From contig JAJQAY010000010.1 in the NCBI GenBank assembly GCA_021203515.1, forward strand, positions 1 through 47,790: a stretch of DNA of 47,790 nt, read 5' to 3'. The notes under the pieces are model-generated. The model saw only the letters and a list, made by a program, of their open reading frames with translations, did not search any database and was not told the origin of the DNA. The DNA is from Bacteroides sp. GTDB taxonomy: Bacteria; Bacteroidota; Bacteroidia; Bacteroidales; Bacteroidaceae. Shown piece by piece: positions 1 through 7,251 of the stretch. The number at the start of each line of letters is the position of its first letter. The first letter of the stretch is position 1. A program made the translations under genes and the position numbers.

Positions 1-12
1 TGGGTGCCCAAA

Positions 13-115
13 GGGCGGGGGTGGTAGGTGGGAACTAAATTCTTTAAAAATAGGTAGATTGTTTTTTACCTACCACCTCCCCCCTTCGGGGTACTCCTCC
101 TCCCAGGAGGAGGAG
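13..115. repeat. G/C-strand-biased inverted repeat plus short perfect hairpin
   Basis: Positions 13-29 and 68-84 are inverted copies matching at 15 of 17 bases, separated by an AT-rich 38-base spacer. Immediately after, 94-103 and 106-115 form a perfect 10-bp GGA/TCC hairpin with a 2-base loop. No T-run follows on the plus strand. Bases 1-211 carry no convincing gene. The region may be the 3' flank of a gene lying left of the window, but this cannot be shown here. Confidence 0.6.
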
Positions 116-211
116 AATTAAGACAGTATAGTTATATCTTTTATCCCCTGTATTTTCTATCTCTCAGTGCTTCTGTCCCCCCCCTTCCGAGGCTTTCCGG
201 CAAGGCCGCGT

Positions 212-412
212 CAAGTCGGCTACAAGACGACGTCGAGTCAGCCACAAGACAGCCTCAAGTCGGCAACAAGACAAACCCAAGTCGGCAACACGGAAAAACC
301 GAGCCTGCCATACGGAAAACTCTGCATCGGCAGCAAGGAAAATCCGAGCCTGCCACACGGAAAACTCTGCATCGGCAGCAAGTCAACTCCGGTCGTCCGT
401 CATCGGGAAATC
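212..412. repeat. Degenerate 22/23-bp tandem repeat array (array 1)
   Basis: Nine degenerate units start at 212, 234, 256, 278, 300, 322, 345, 367 and 390. Early units share the core CAAGTCGGCAACAAG. Units from 299 on are paired into a 45-bp higher-order repeat: 299-338 and 344-383 differ at a single base. Unit lengths of 22 and 23 shift the reading frame, so the open frames that cross it (an 88-residue frame on plus, a 64-residue frame on minus) are best treated as by-products. The array ends 46 bp before the HU-like gene and is the first of six 22-bp-period arrays in the window. Confidence 0.85.
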
Positions 413-458
413 AGGTCACAGAACACTCAGTAATAACCCTCTAAAAACAATTAGAACT

Positions 459-956
459 ATGCCTTATTGGAAAAAAATATTTAACGAAAAACAAGCGGTT
501 TACTACCCCCGTGCCATTGCGCAGGGCAAACCGGTGACTACGGAGACAATCGCCCACGACCTTGCGAAAATCTCCACAGTTAGTAACTCCGACGTCCAAG
601 CCGTGCTGGGCGACATTGCAGGCGTGATGCACACACGCATATCCCAAGGCAAGAGCGTCTACATCAAAGGACTGGGATACTTCCGCTACGTGCTCAGCAC
701 CAAAGGCGTGAAAGACCTCAAAGACTTCGACTTCGCCAAGCAGGTACAAGCCGTCCGCGTGGAGTTCATCCCCGAACGCAGTCGCCAAAGCAACGGCTCC
801 TACACCCGTGCCCTCGTAGACAGCGAACAACTGGAATGGATTGAACTTGCCCCAACACCGAAGACCAAGACCCCGCACACGGCGGTGGCGGCAGCGATGA
901 AGGCCAGGAAGAAAACCCGCTGGGGTAAACAGAACTCCCCTCACTGGCAGTTATAG
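459..956 (+). CDS. HU-like (HU-HIG type) DNA-binding protein
   Basis: A 165-residue protein of the HU-related family that is longer than canonical HU (about 90 residues) and common in Bacteroidales. The first ~120 residues carry the HU/IHF-like fold, recognisable from the start MPYWKKIFNEKQAVYYPRAI, the helical segment around residues 25-60 and the motif KSVYIKGLGYFRYVLSTKG. The C-terminal tail is basic (KARKKTRWGKQ) and may add DNA contacts. The start was chosen because MPYWKK is the usual family start. The gene is a single transcription unit: the repeat array lies upstream, and a terminator overlaps its stop codon. By family it should bind and bend DNA with little sequence preference; no specific role can be inferred. 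The family is sure, the function only general. Confidence 0.9.
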   Translation: MPYWKKIFNEKQAVYYPRAIAQGKPVTTETIAHDLAKISTVSNSDVQAVLGDIAGVMHTRISQGKSVYIKGLGYFRYVLSTKGVKDLKDFDFAKQVQAVRVEFIPERSRQSNGSYTRALVDSEQLEWIELAPTPKTKTPHTAVAAAMKARKKTRWGKQNSPHWQL

Positions 957-977
957 CATGCCAAGAGGGGAGTTTTT
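933..977 (+). terminator. Intrinsic terminator of the HU-like gene
   Basis: Bases 933-942 and 965-974 form a perfect 10-bp stem. A second small stem (946-949 with 959-962) sits inside the loop, and TTTTT follows on the plus strand. The HU stop codon (954-956) lies in the loop, so the last codons are part of the hairpin. Confidence 0.85.
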
Positions 978-2535
978 ATTGTACTACTTTCCACCCGCCA
1001 ATCGTGCGAGTAGCACTATCAAAGTTTACGCCAACCTTGACTATCTTCCCTCCGTCTGGCTGATAAGGAACGGCATATTGCTTGCTTTCAATCTGTGCCA
1101 ACGCCTCTTCGGGGATTCCGTCGAACTTGAACTCAAAAACGTATATGGCATCCGGCAACTTCACTACCACATCCGCCCTGCCGAAAGCGCTTTTCACCTC
1201 GGCGTCTACATACTGCCCCATGAGGCGGAACAACAGATAGAAAATAGTCTGATAGTGTTTCTCCGTCTTGTTCTCCAAATCGTTCGGTATGGAAGCAAAG
1301 AAAGAACGGGTGCGTTCCAAGCAGCTTTCAATATCTCCTTTCAGCAAATCGCGGATGAAGGAAACGACATAGAAAGTATTGTTCTGTCCCGGCAGGTGAA
1401 CGTAGGCGGGAAGCAGCGACTCGATTAGTCCTTTGCGCACTTCACCGTTGGGATAGCCCAAACGGTAAATCTGAAATGCGGGGTCATAGCCCTTAATCGT
1501 GAGATAGCCACTCTGGTAGAGCACCGGAATGGGACTGGCAATCTGTTCGGTGGGAGCATCAAACTGTTCGTCGGTGGCCTCTACGCTCTCCAGACTGCGC
1601 ACGTCGAAATCCGAACAACGAAGGATGTCTATCAGGAACGTGGGCGTACCTGTAGAGAACCAGTAGTTTTTGTATTCCCGCGAATTGAAGGCATTGAATA
1701 GGCTGAACGGATTGTATATATCCGCCCCGGCTTTGCTGAAATGATAGCCGTCGTACTGATGTTTCAAGTGGGCACAGGCTTCCTCATATGTTTCGCCGTT
1801 CGCCTCGGCTATGCGCTCGATGTCGGGCTTCAACTGGGTAAGCAACTCCTGTTCGGTGATGCCGCACAGCGCACTGAAATCGTCGCGCATACTGATGTTT
1901 TGCAGGTTGTTCAGTTCGCTAAAGATGCTCAACTGGCTGAACTTGCTGATGCCCGTAATGAATAGAAAACGAAGGTACTGCCCCAATCCTTTGAGGGGAC
2001 TGAAAAACTTGCGCATTTCGTTTCGAAGTTGTTGTTGCAGGGGGATGTCGGAGTTGCTGTCCAGCAAGGGGGCGTCGTACTCGTCAATCAGGACTACCAC
2101 TTGCTTTCCGGTCTTTTCGTAAGCACGCAAGATGATGCCCTGCAAACGGGCGGCGGGGGTTTCTTCCTGTTCGTTCCTTCCGTAGAGCTGTTCCCAGCGG
2201 TAAAGAAAGAGGTTCAGTTGTTCTTGTAAGTCGAACAAGGTGGTGTATTTCGTCAGGCTGAAATCGACATGCAGCACCGGATAAACTGCCCAATCGGTTT
2301 CCCACCGTTCCATAGCCAAGCCTTTGAACAGTTCGCGCTTTCCCTGAAAATAGGCTTCGAGCGTAGATACAAGCAGGCTCTTGCCGAAGCGGCGCGGGCG
2401 GCTGAAGAAATAGACTTTATCGGTATTAGCCAGTTTATAGACCAGTTCCGTCTTGTCTACATATACGCAATTCCGGTTGCAGAGGTCTTCAAAATTCTGT
2501 ATCCCAATCGGATAACGACGGGTGTTCAACTCCAT
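976..2535 (-). CDS. AAA-ATPase-like protein with C-terminal PD-(D/E)XK nuclease-fold domain
   Basis: A 519-residue member of the AAA-ATPase-like/DUF1703 family, which occurs in many paralogous copies in Bacteroides. The N-terminal domain (about residues 5-280) has a Walker A-like motif SRPRRFGKS with K52 and a Walker B motif VVLIDEYDAP near residue 150. The C-terminal ~110 residues contain the nuclease-fold pattern GRADVVVKLPDAIYVFEFK, with the D and ExK positions retained. The length is usual for the family and no lesions are seen. It is convergent with the HU-like gene; the ends are separated by 19 bp. It is a single gene with its own promoter. The biological role of this family is not established; a mobile-element or defence link has been suggested, but nothing here tests it. 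Confidence 0.9.
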   Translation of the reverse strand: MELNTRRYPIGIQNFEDLCNRNCVYVDKTELVYKLANTDKVYFFSRPRRFGKSLLVSTLEAYFQGKRELFKGLAMERWETDWAVYPVLHVDFSLTKYTTLFDLQEQLNLFLYRWEQLYGRNEQEETPAARLQGIILRAYEKTGKQVVVLIDEYDAPLLDSNSDIPLQQQLRNEMRKFFSPLKGLGQYLRFLFITGISKFSQLSIFSELNNLQNISMRDDFSALCGITEQELLTQLKPDIERIAEANGETYEEACAHLKHQYDGYHFSKAGADIYNPFSLFNAFNSREYKNYWFSTGTPTFLIDILRCSDFDVRSLESVEATDEQFDAPTEQIASPIPVLYQSGYLTIKGYDPAFQIYRLGYPNGEVRKGLIESLLPAYVHLPGQNNTFYVVSFIRDLLKGDIESCLERTRSFFASIPNDLENKTEKHYQTIFYLLFRLMGQYVDAEVKSAFGRADVVVKLPDAIYVFEFKFDGIPEEALAQIESKQYAVPYQPDGGKIVKVGVNFDSATRTIGGWKVVQ

Positions 2536-2564
2536 ATCTGTTACGGTTTATATTTTTTGAAAGA

Positions 2565-2594
2565 CAAATATACTGTATTTCACGGATATACAAA
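2565..2594 (-). promoter_or_regulatory. Putative Bacteroidetes promoter of the AAA-ATPase gene
   Basis: On the minus strand TATATTTG (2572-2565) fits the TAnnTTTG -7 element, and TTTG (2594-2591) lies 18 bases upstream. That spacing is slightly short of the usual 19-21. Confidence 0.5.
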
Positions 2595-2634
2595 GGGGAT
2601 TTTAGTAATATTATATTCTTTCGGCAGTAAACAA

Positions 2635-2667
2635 ATGAGGCATCCCAACAGTTGCGGGATGCCTCAT
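2635..2667 (-). terminator. Terminator of carB
   Basis: A perfect 12-bp stem (2635-2646 with 2656-2667) with a 9-base loop lies 25 bp after the carB stop on the minus strand. A T-rich tract (TTTGTTT) follows. Confidence 0.8.
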
Positions 2668-2691
2668 CCGGGAGTTGTGATATGCTGAACT

Positions 2692-5600
2692 TTACTTATA
2701 TTCCGACCACGACTTAATCGCCAAGTCGTCCAGCATCATCGTGCAGAACGCATTGATAAACGCACTTGCCAGACGGGCATTCGTAATCAGCGGGATATTG
2801 AGGTCGATAGCGGCACGGCGGATTTTGTAGCCGTTATCCAGTTCGCCTGCGGTGAGGTTCTTGGGGATGTTCACTACCATGTCAATCTCTTTCTGGTGCA
2901 GCATGTCGAGCGCTTGCGGCTGTTTCTCCGGCTCACTGGGCCAGTAGACGCGGGTGTTCTCCACGCCGTTCTCCGTGAGGAAGTTGCTGGAACCGCCTGT
3001 TGCGAAGATTTTGTAACCATTCTTCTGGAGCATACGGGCTGCCGTGAGCATACCCACTTTCTGTTTCGGCGTGCCGGTGGAGAGCAGGATGTTCTTCTTC
3101 GGGATACGGTAACCCACGGAGAGCATGGCTTTGAGGATAGCGCAGGAAGTATCGCTGCCGATACACCCTACCTCGCCCGTAGACGCCATGTCTACACCCA
3201 GCACCGGGTCGGCCCCCTGCAAGCGGTTGAAGGAGAATTGGCTTGCCTTGATACCTACGTAGTCGAGGTCGAACAGGTTCTTGTCCAGTTTCTGCACGGG
3301 CAGGCCGAGCATGACTTTCGTTGCCAATTCGATAAGGTTTATCTTCAACACCTTGCTGACGAAGGGGAAGGAACGGCTGGCACGCAGGTTACACTCGATT
3401 ACCTTGATGTCGTTTTCGCGGGCAAGGTACTGGATGTTGAACGGGCCGGAGATATTCAGTTCGCGGGCAATCTCGCGGCTGATGCGCTTGATGCGGCGAA
3501 CGGTTTCTACGTATAGTTTCTGCGGCGGGAACTGGATAGTGGCGTCACCGGAGTGCACGCCGGCAAACTCGATGTGCTCGCTGATAGCGTAAGCGATGAT
3601 TTCGCCGTTCTGTGCCACGGCGTCCATTTCCACCTCTTTGGCGTGTTCGATGAACTGGCTGACTACCACCGGATGCTTCTTGCTGACGTTGGCCGCCAGT
3701 TGCAGGAAGCGTTCCAATTCCTCTTGGTTTGAGCAGACGTTCATAGCCGCGCCGGAAAGGACGTAGGACGGACGAACCAGTACGGGGAAGCCTACTTTAT
3801 CGACGAAGGCGTTGATGTCTTCGAGGGAAGTAAGGGCGCTCCATTCGGGCTGGTCTACGCCGATGCGGTCGAGCATGGCGGAGAATTTGTCTCGGTCTTC
3901 GGCGTTGTCGATGCTCTTGGCGCTCGTTCCGAGGATAGGCACGTTCTGCGCATCGAGGCGAATGGCGAGGTTGTTCGGTATCTGCCCGCCCGTGGAGACG
4001 ATGACGCCGTGCGGGTTCTCCAGTTCGAGGATGTCCATGACACGCTCGAAGGTGAGTTCGTCGAAGTAGAGACGGTCGCACATGTCGTAGTCCGTGGAGA
4101 CGGTTTCGGGGTTGTAGTTTATCATGACGCTGCGGTAGCCTTCCTTGCGGATAGTATTCAACGCCTGCACGCCGCACCAGTCGAATTCTACGGACGAACC
4201 GATGCGGTAAGCGCCTGAGCCGAGGACGACGATAGATTTGTGGTCGCCGAGGTACTTCACGTCATTGGCTATGCCGCTGTACGTCAGGTACAGGTAGTTG
4301 GTCTGTGCGGGATATTCGGCGGCAAGGGTGTCGATTTGTTTCACCACGGGAAGAATACCCAGTTTCTTGCGGAGGGCACGTATAGTGAGGATGCCGTCTT
4401 CGCTATCCATAGATTGCTCTAAGCCGAGGGCACGGGCCACCTGAAGGTCGGAGAAGCCTTGTACTTTGGCTTTGCGCAACAGTTCCTGTGCGGAGCTGTC
4501 GGCAGGGATGAAGTTGAGGATTTCTTCGCCTTTGGCACTGCCCAGTTCATTCAGTTCCTTGCTGGTGTTCATGATGTTCATCAGCTTTTCGAGAAACCAG
4601 CGGTCTATCTTAGTGAGTTCATGCACCTGGTCTACGCTATATCCGGCACGGAAGGCTTTGGAGATAACGAAGATACGTTTGTCGGTAGGCTCGCGCAGGG
4701 CCTTGTCGATGCCGGGGATGACGAGTTCTTTGTTTTCTACAAAGCCGTGCATGTCCTGTCCTATCATGCGAAGTCCTTTCTGAATGGCCTCCTCAAAGGT
4801 GCGGCCGATAGACATGACCTCGCCCACGGACTTCATGGAAGAACCGAGTTCCTTATCTACACCGTGGAACTTGCCTAAGTCCCAACGGGGGATTTTGCAG
4901 ACTACATAGTCGAGTGCGGGTTCGAAGAAGGCGCTCGTGGTCTTGGTGACGGAATTCTTCAGGTCGAACAATCCGTAGCCCAGTCCGAGCTTGGCAGCGA
5001 CGAAAGCCAACGGATAACCCGTTGCTTTAGAGGCAAGTGCGGACGAACGGCTCAAGCGGGCGTTTACCTCGATGACGCGGTAGTCTTCGCTTTCGGGATC
5101 GAAAGCATACTGCACATTACACTCTCCCACGATGCCGATGTGGCGGATGATGCGAATAGCGAGTTCACGCAGCTTATGATAGTCACGGTTGGTCAATGTC
5201 TGCGACGGGGCGATTACGATAGACTCTCCAGTGTGGATACCAAGCGGGTCGAAGTTCTCCATGTTGCAGACCGTGATACAGTTGTCGAAGCGGTCGCGCA
5301 CTACTTCGTATTCTACTTCTTTCCAACCGCGCAAGGATTTTTCTACTAATACCTGCGGGGAGAAAGAGAAGGCTTTTTCTACCAGTACGTTCAGTTCTTC
5401 TTCGTTGTCGCAGAAGCCGGAACCGAGTCCGCCGAGTGCGTAAGCGGCGCGGACAATGACGGGATAACCCAATTCTTTGGCAGCACGACGGGCGTCGGCG
5501 GCGTTCTCTACCGCTTCGCTCTTGATAGTCTTTAAGTCAATCTCGTTCAGCTTGTGCACAAAGATTTCGCGGTCTTCCGTGTCGATAATGGATTGTACGG

Positions 5601-5952
5601 GAGTACCGAGCACTTTAACGCCGTATTTCTCGAAGATACCGTCACGGTAGAGCGCTACGCCGCAGTTCAAGGCCGTCTGTCCGCCAAAGGCGAGCATGAC
5701 ACCGTCGGGGCGTTCTTTCTCGATGACTTTCTCTACGAAGTATGGAGTGACGGGCAGGAAGTAAATCTGGTCGGCAACGCCTTCCGATGTCTGCACTGTG
5801 GCAATGTTGGGGTTGATAAGAACAGTGTGAATACCCTCTTCTTTCAACGCTTTGAGCGCCTGACTGCCGGAGTAGTCGAACTCTCCCGCCTCACCGATTT
5901 TCAGTGCGCCTGAGCCGAGCAGCAGGACTTTCTTTATATTGTTTTCTTTCAT
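2692..5952 (-). CDS. carB: Carbamoyl-phosphate synthase, large subunit
   Basis: CarB makes carbamoyl phosphate from bicarbonate, 2 ATP and ammonia channelled from CarA, feeding pyrimidine and arginine synthesis. The 1086-residue protein has the duplicated ATP-grasp architecture. The first synthetase half starts KKVLLLGSGALKIGEAGEFDYSGSQAL and contains IRAAYALGGLGSG-like ATP-binding sequence. The second half starts with KSIVVLGSGAYRIGSSVEFDW and contains RPSYVLSG. The C-terminal ~150 residues form the MGS-like regulatory domain (VGMLTAARMLQKNGYKIFATGGSS). The length is normal and the frame is intact. The start is 23 bp after the carA stop, so the two are co-transcribed. In other bacteria the MGS-like domain binds allosteric effectors such as UMP; that is inferred here from the domain only. 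Confidence 0.98.
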   Translation of the reverse strand: MKENNIKKVLLLGSGALKIGEAGEFDYSGSQALKALKEEGIHTVLINPNIATVQTSEGVADQIYFLPVTPYFVEKVIEKERPDGVMLAFGGQTALNCGVALYRDGIFEKYGVKVLGTPVQSIIDTEDREIFVHKLNEIDLKTIKSEAVENAADARRAAKELGYPVIVRAAYALGGLGSGFCDNEEELNVLVEKAFSFSPQVLVEKSLRGWKEVEYEVVRDRFDNCITVCNMENFDPLGIHTGESIVIAPSQTLTNRDYHKLRELAIRIIRHIGIVGECNVQYAFDPESEDYRVIEVNARLSRSSALASKATGYPLAFVAAKLGLGYGLFDLKNSVTKTTSAFFEPALDYVVCKIPRWDLGKFHGVDKELGSSMKSVGEVMSIGRTFEEAIQKGLRMIGQDMHGFVENKELVIPGIDKALREPTDKRIFVISKAFRAGYSVDQVHELTKIDRWFLEKLMNIMNTSKELNELGSAKGEEILNFIPADSSAQELLRKAKVQGFSDLQVARALGLEQSMDSEDGILTIRALRKKLGILPVVKQIDTLAAEYPAQTNYLYLTYSGIANDVKYLGDHKSIVVLGSGAYRIGSSVEFDWCGVQALNTIRKEGYRSVMINYNPETVSTDYDMCDRLYFDELTFERVMDILELENPHGVIVSTGGQIPNNLAIRLDAQNVPILGTSAKSIDNAEDRDKFSAMLDRIGVDQPEWSALTSLEDINAFVDKVGFPVLVRPSYVLSGAAMNVCSNQEELERFLQLAANVSKKHPVVVSQFIEHAKEVEMDAVAQNGEIIAYAISEHIEFAGVHSGDATIQFPPQKLYVETVRRIKRISREIARELNISGPFNIQYLARENDIKVIECNLRASRSFPFVSKVLKINLIELATKVMLGLPVQKLDKNLFDLDYVGIKASQFSFNRLQGADPVLGVDMASTGEVGCIGSDTSCAILKAMLSVGYRIPKKNILLSTGTPKQKVGMLTAARMLQKNGYKIFATGGSSNFLTENGVENTRVYWPSEPEKQPQALDMLHQKEIDMVVNIPKNLTAGELDNGYKIRRAAIDLNIPLITNARLASAFINAFCTMMLDDLAIKSWSEYK

Positions 5953-5975
5953 TTGTTGTACGTTTAATAAGGTGA

Positions 5976-7052
5976 TTACAGCAGTTTCACGAACTCGTCA
6001 AACAGGAACTCCGTATCCGTCGGCCCACTGGCAGCTTCCGGGTGGAACTGTGCCGAGAACCACGGATTGCGTTTATGCCGGATACCTTCGTTAGAGCCGT
6101 CATTCATATTGATGAAAAGTGGTTCCCAGTCTGCGGTCAACGTATCGTTATCTACCGCATAACCGTGGTTCTGCGAGGTGATGAAGCAACGCTCCGTGCC
6201 CACCATGCGCACAGGCTGGTTGTGGCTACGGTGACCGTATTTCAGTTTGTATATCTTTGCCCCGCCGGCTTTGGAGAGTAACTGATTACCCATACAGATA
6301 CCGAAGATAGGCAGGTTCTCGTTCGCCATTGCCTTGCGGATGTTCTGCACGGCGGCATCGCAGGTATCGGGGTCGCCCGGACCGTTGGAGATAAACAGAC
6401 CGTCGAACTCCAAGCCGTTGTAATCATAATCCCAAGGCACGCGGATAACTTCTACATCACGTTTCAGCAGGCAGCGGATGATGTTGGTCTTGACACCGCA
6501 ATCCACGAGCACCACTTTCTTCTTGCCCGCACCTTCGTTGTAGCGGATAACCTCTTTGCAACTCACCTTATCTACGTAGTTCACGCCCGCATAGACAGCT
6601 TCGGGCACATTCTCCGGTTCATCATCGAATACAATCTTACCCAACATCACGCCATGCTCGCGCAGCACCTTCGTCAGTTCGCGGGTGTCGATGCCTGTGA
6701 TGCCCGGCACTTGTTCGCGTTTCAGCCAGTCGGCGAGGCTCTCCACTGCGCTCCAGTAGCTGTAATTCTCGGAGTAATCGCTCACGATAATAGCTTCGGC
6801 ATGGATGCGTTCGCTCTCCATGAACGTGGCCAGCCCATTCGGTTTGATAGTGAAAGGCGTCACACCATAGTTGCCCACCAACGGATAAGTGAGCGTCATC
6901 AACTGTCCGGCATACGAAGGGTCGGTCAAGCTCTCGGGATAGCCCGTCATAGCCGTGTTAAAGACCACCTCTCCCGCTACCGGCTTTTCATAGCCGAACG
7001 ACTTGCCGTGAAAACGGCTCCCGTCGTCGAGGATAAGAGTTACATTTCTCAT
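5976..7052 (-). CDS. carA: Carbamoyl-phosphate synthase, small (glutaminase) subunit
   Basis: CarA hydrolyses glutamine and passes ammonia to CarB. The 358-residue protein has the N-terminal CPSase small-chain domain (about 1-130, with GEVVFNTAMTGYPESLTDPSY) and a class I glutamine amidotransferase domain. The visible triad is C253 in GICMGNQLLS, H337 and E339 in FHPEAASGP. The nucleophile motif reads GICMGNQ rather than the more common GICLGHQ; the Cys itself is retained. The gene begins 8 bp after the stop of the 61-residue membrane protein and ends 23 bp before carB, in one minus-strand operon with purF. Confidence 0.98.
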   Translation of the reverse strand: MRNVTLILDDGSRFHGKSFGYEKPVAGEVVFNTAMTGYPESLTDPSYAGQLMTLTYPLVGNYGVTPFTIKPNGLATFMESERIHAEAIIVSDYSENYSYWSAVESLADWLKREQVPGITGIDTRELTKVLREHGVMLGKIVFDDEPENVPEAVYAGVNYVDKVSCKEVIRYNEGAGKKKVVLVDCGVKTNIIRCLLKRDVEVIRVPWDYDYNGLEFDGLFISNGPGDPDTCDAAVQNIRKAMANENLPIFGICMGNQLLSKAGGAKIYKLKYGHRSHNQPVRMVGTERCFITSQNHGYAVDNDTLTADWEPLFINMNDGSNEGIRHKRNPWFSAQFHPEAASGPTDTEFLFDEFVKLL

Positions 7053-7060
7053 CTATAGTA

Positions 7061-7246
7061 TTACTTTGTATCTTGATTATTCTTTTTCTTTCTTATTCCC
7101 TCTATAAAAGCGCCAACAGCCAATCCTATTGCTATTCCTAAAGCTAATTTATGCCAGATAACGCCTAAAGCAACCCCTAACGCTAAACCTGACGCAATGC
7201 CACTACCAGGTTTATTCCGCTTATTCTGCTTATTTTCTTCTTTCAT
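7061..7246 (-). CDS. Small glycine-rich membrane protein of unknown function
   Basis: A 61-residue protein: a basic N-terminus (KEENKQNKRNK), then a glycine/alanine-rich hydrophobic stretch of about 35 residues (GIASGLALGVALGVIWHKLA..), then a basic C-terminus (IRKKKNNQ). The G-x3-G spacing resembles a glycine zipper, and two short membrane helices joined near WHKL would fit. I do not recognise a named family. It is real by context: it lies 5 bp after purF and 8 bp before carA on the same strand, tightly packed in the operon. It could be a small membrane partner, or an unrelated gene carried in the operon; no function should be assigned. Confidence 0.75.
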   Translation of the reverse strand: MKEENKQNKRNKPGSGIASGLALGVALGVIWHKLALGIAIGLAVGAFIEGIRKKKNNQDTK

Positions 7247-7251
7247 TTCTA

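Noticed and set aside
212..412. Possible CRISPR array
   Set aside because: Units are contiguous and degenerate with no unique spacers of 30-40 bp and no cas genes nearby.
164..433. Open frames of 88 (plus) and 64 (minus) residues with internal peptide repeats
   Set aside because: They are produced by the 22/23-bp repeat array; unit lengths change frame and there is no family resemblance.
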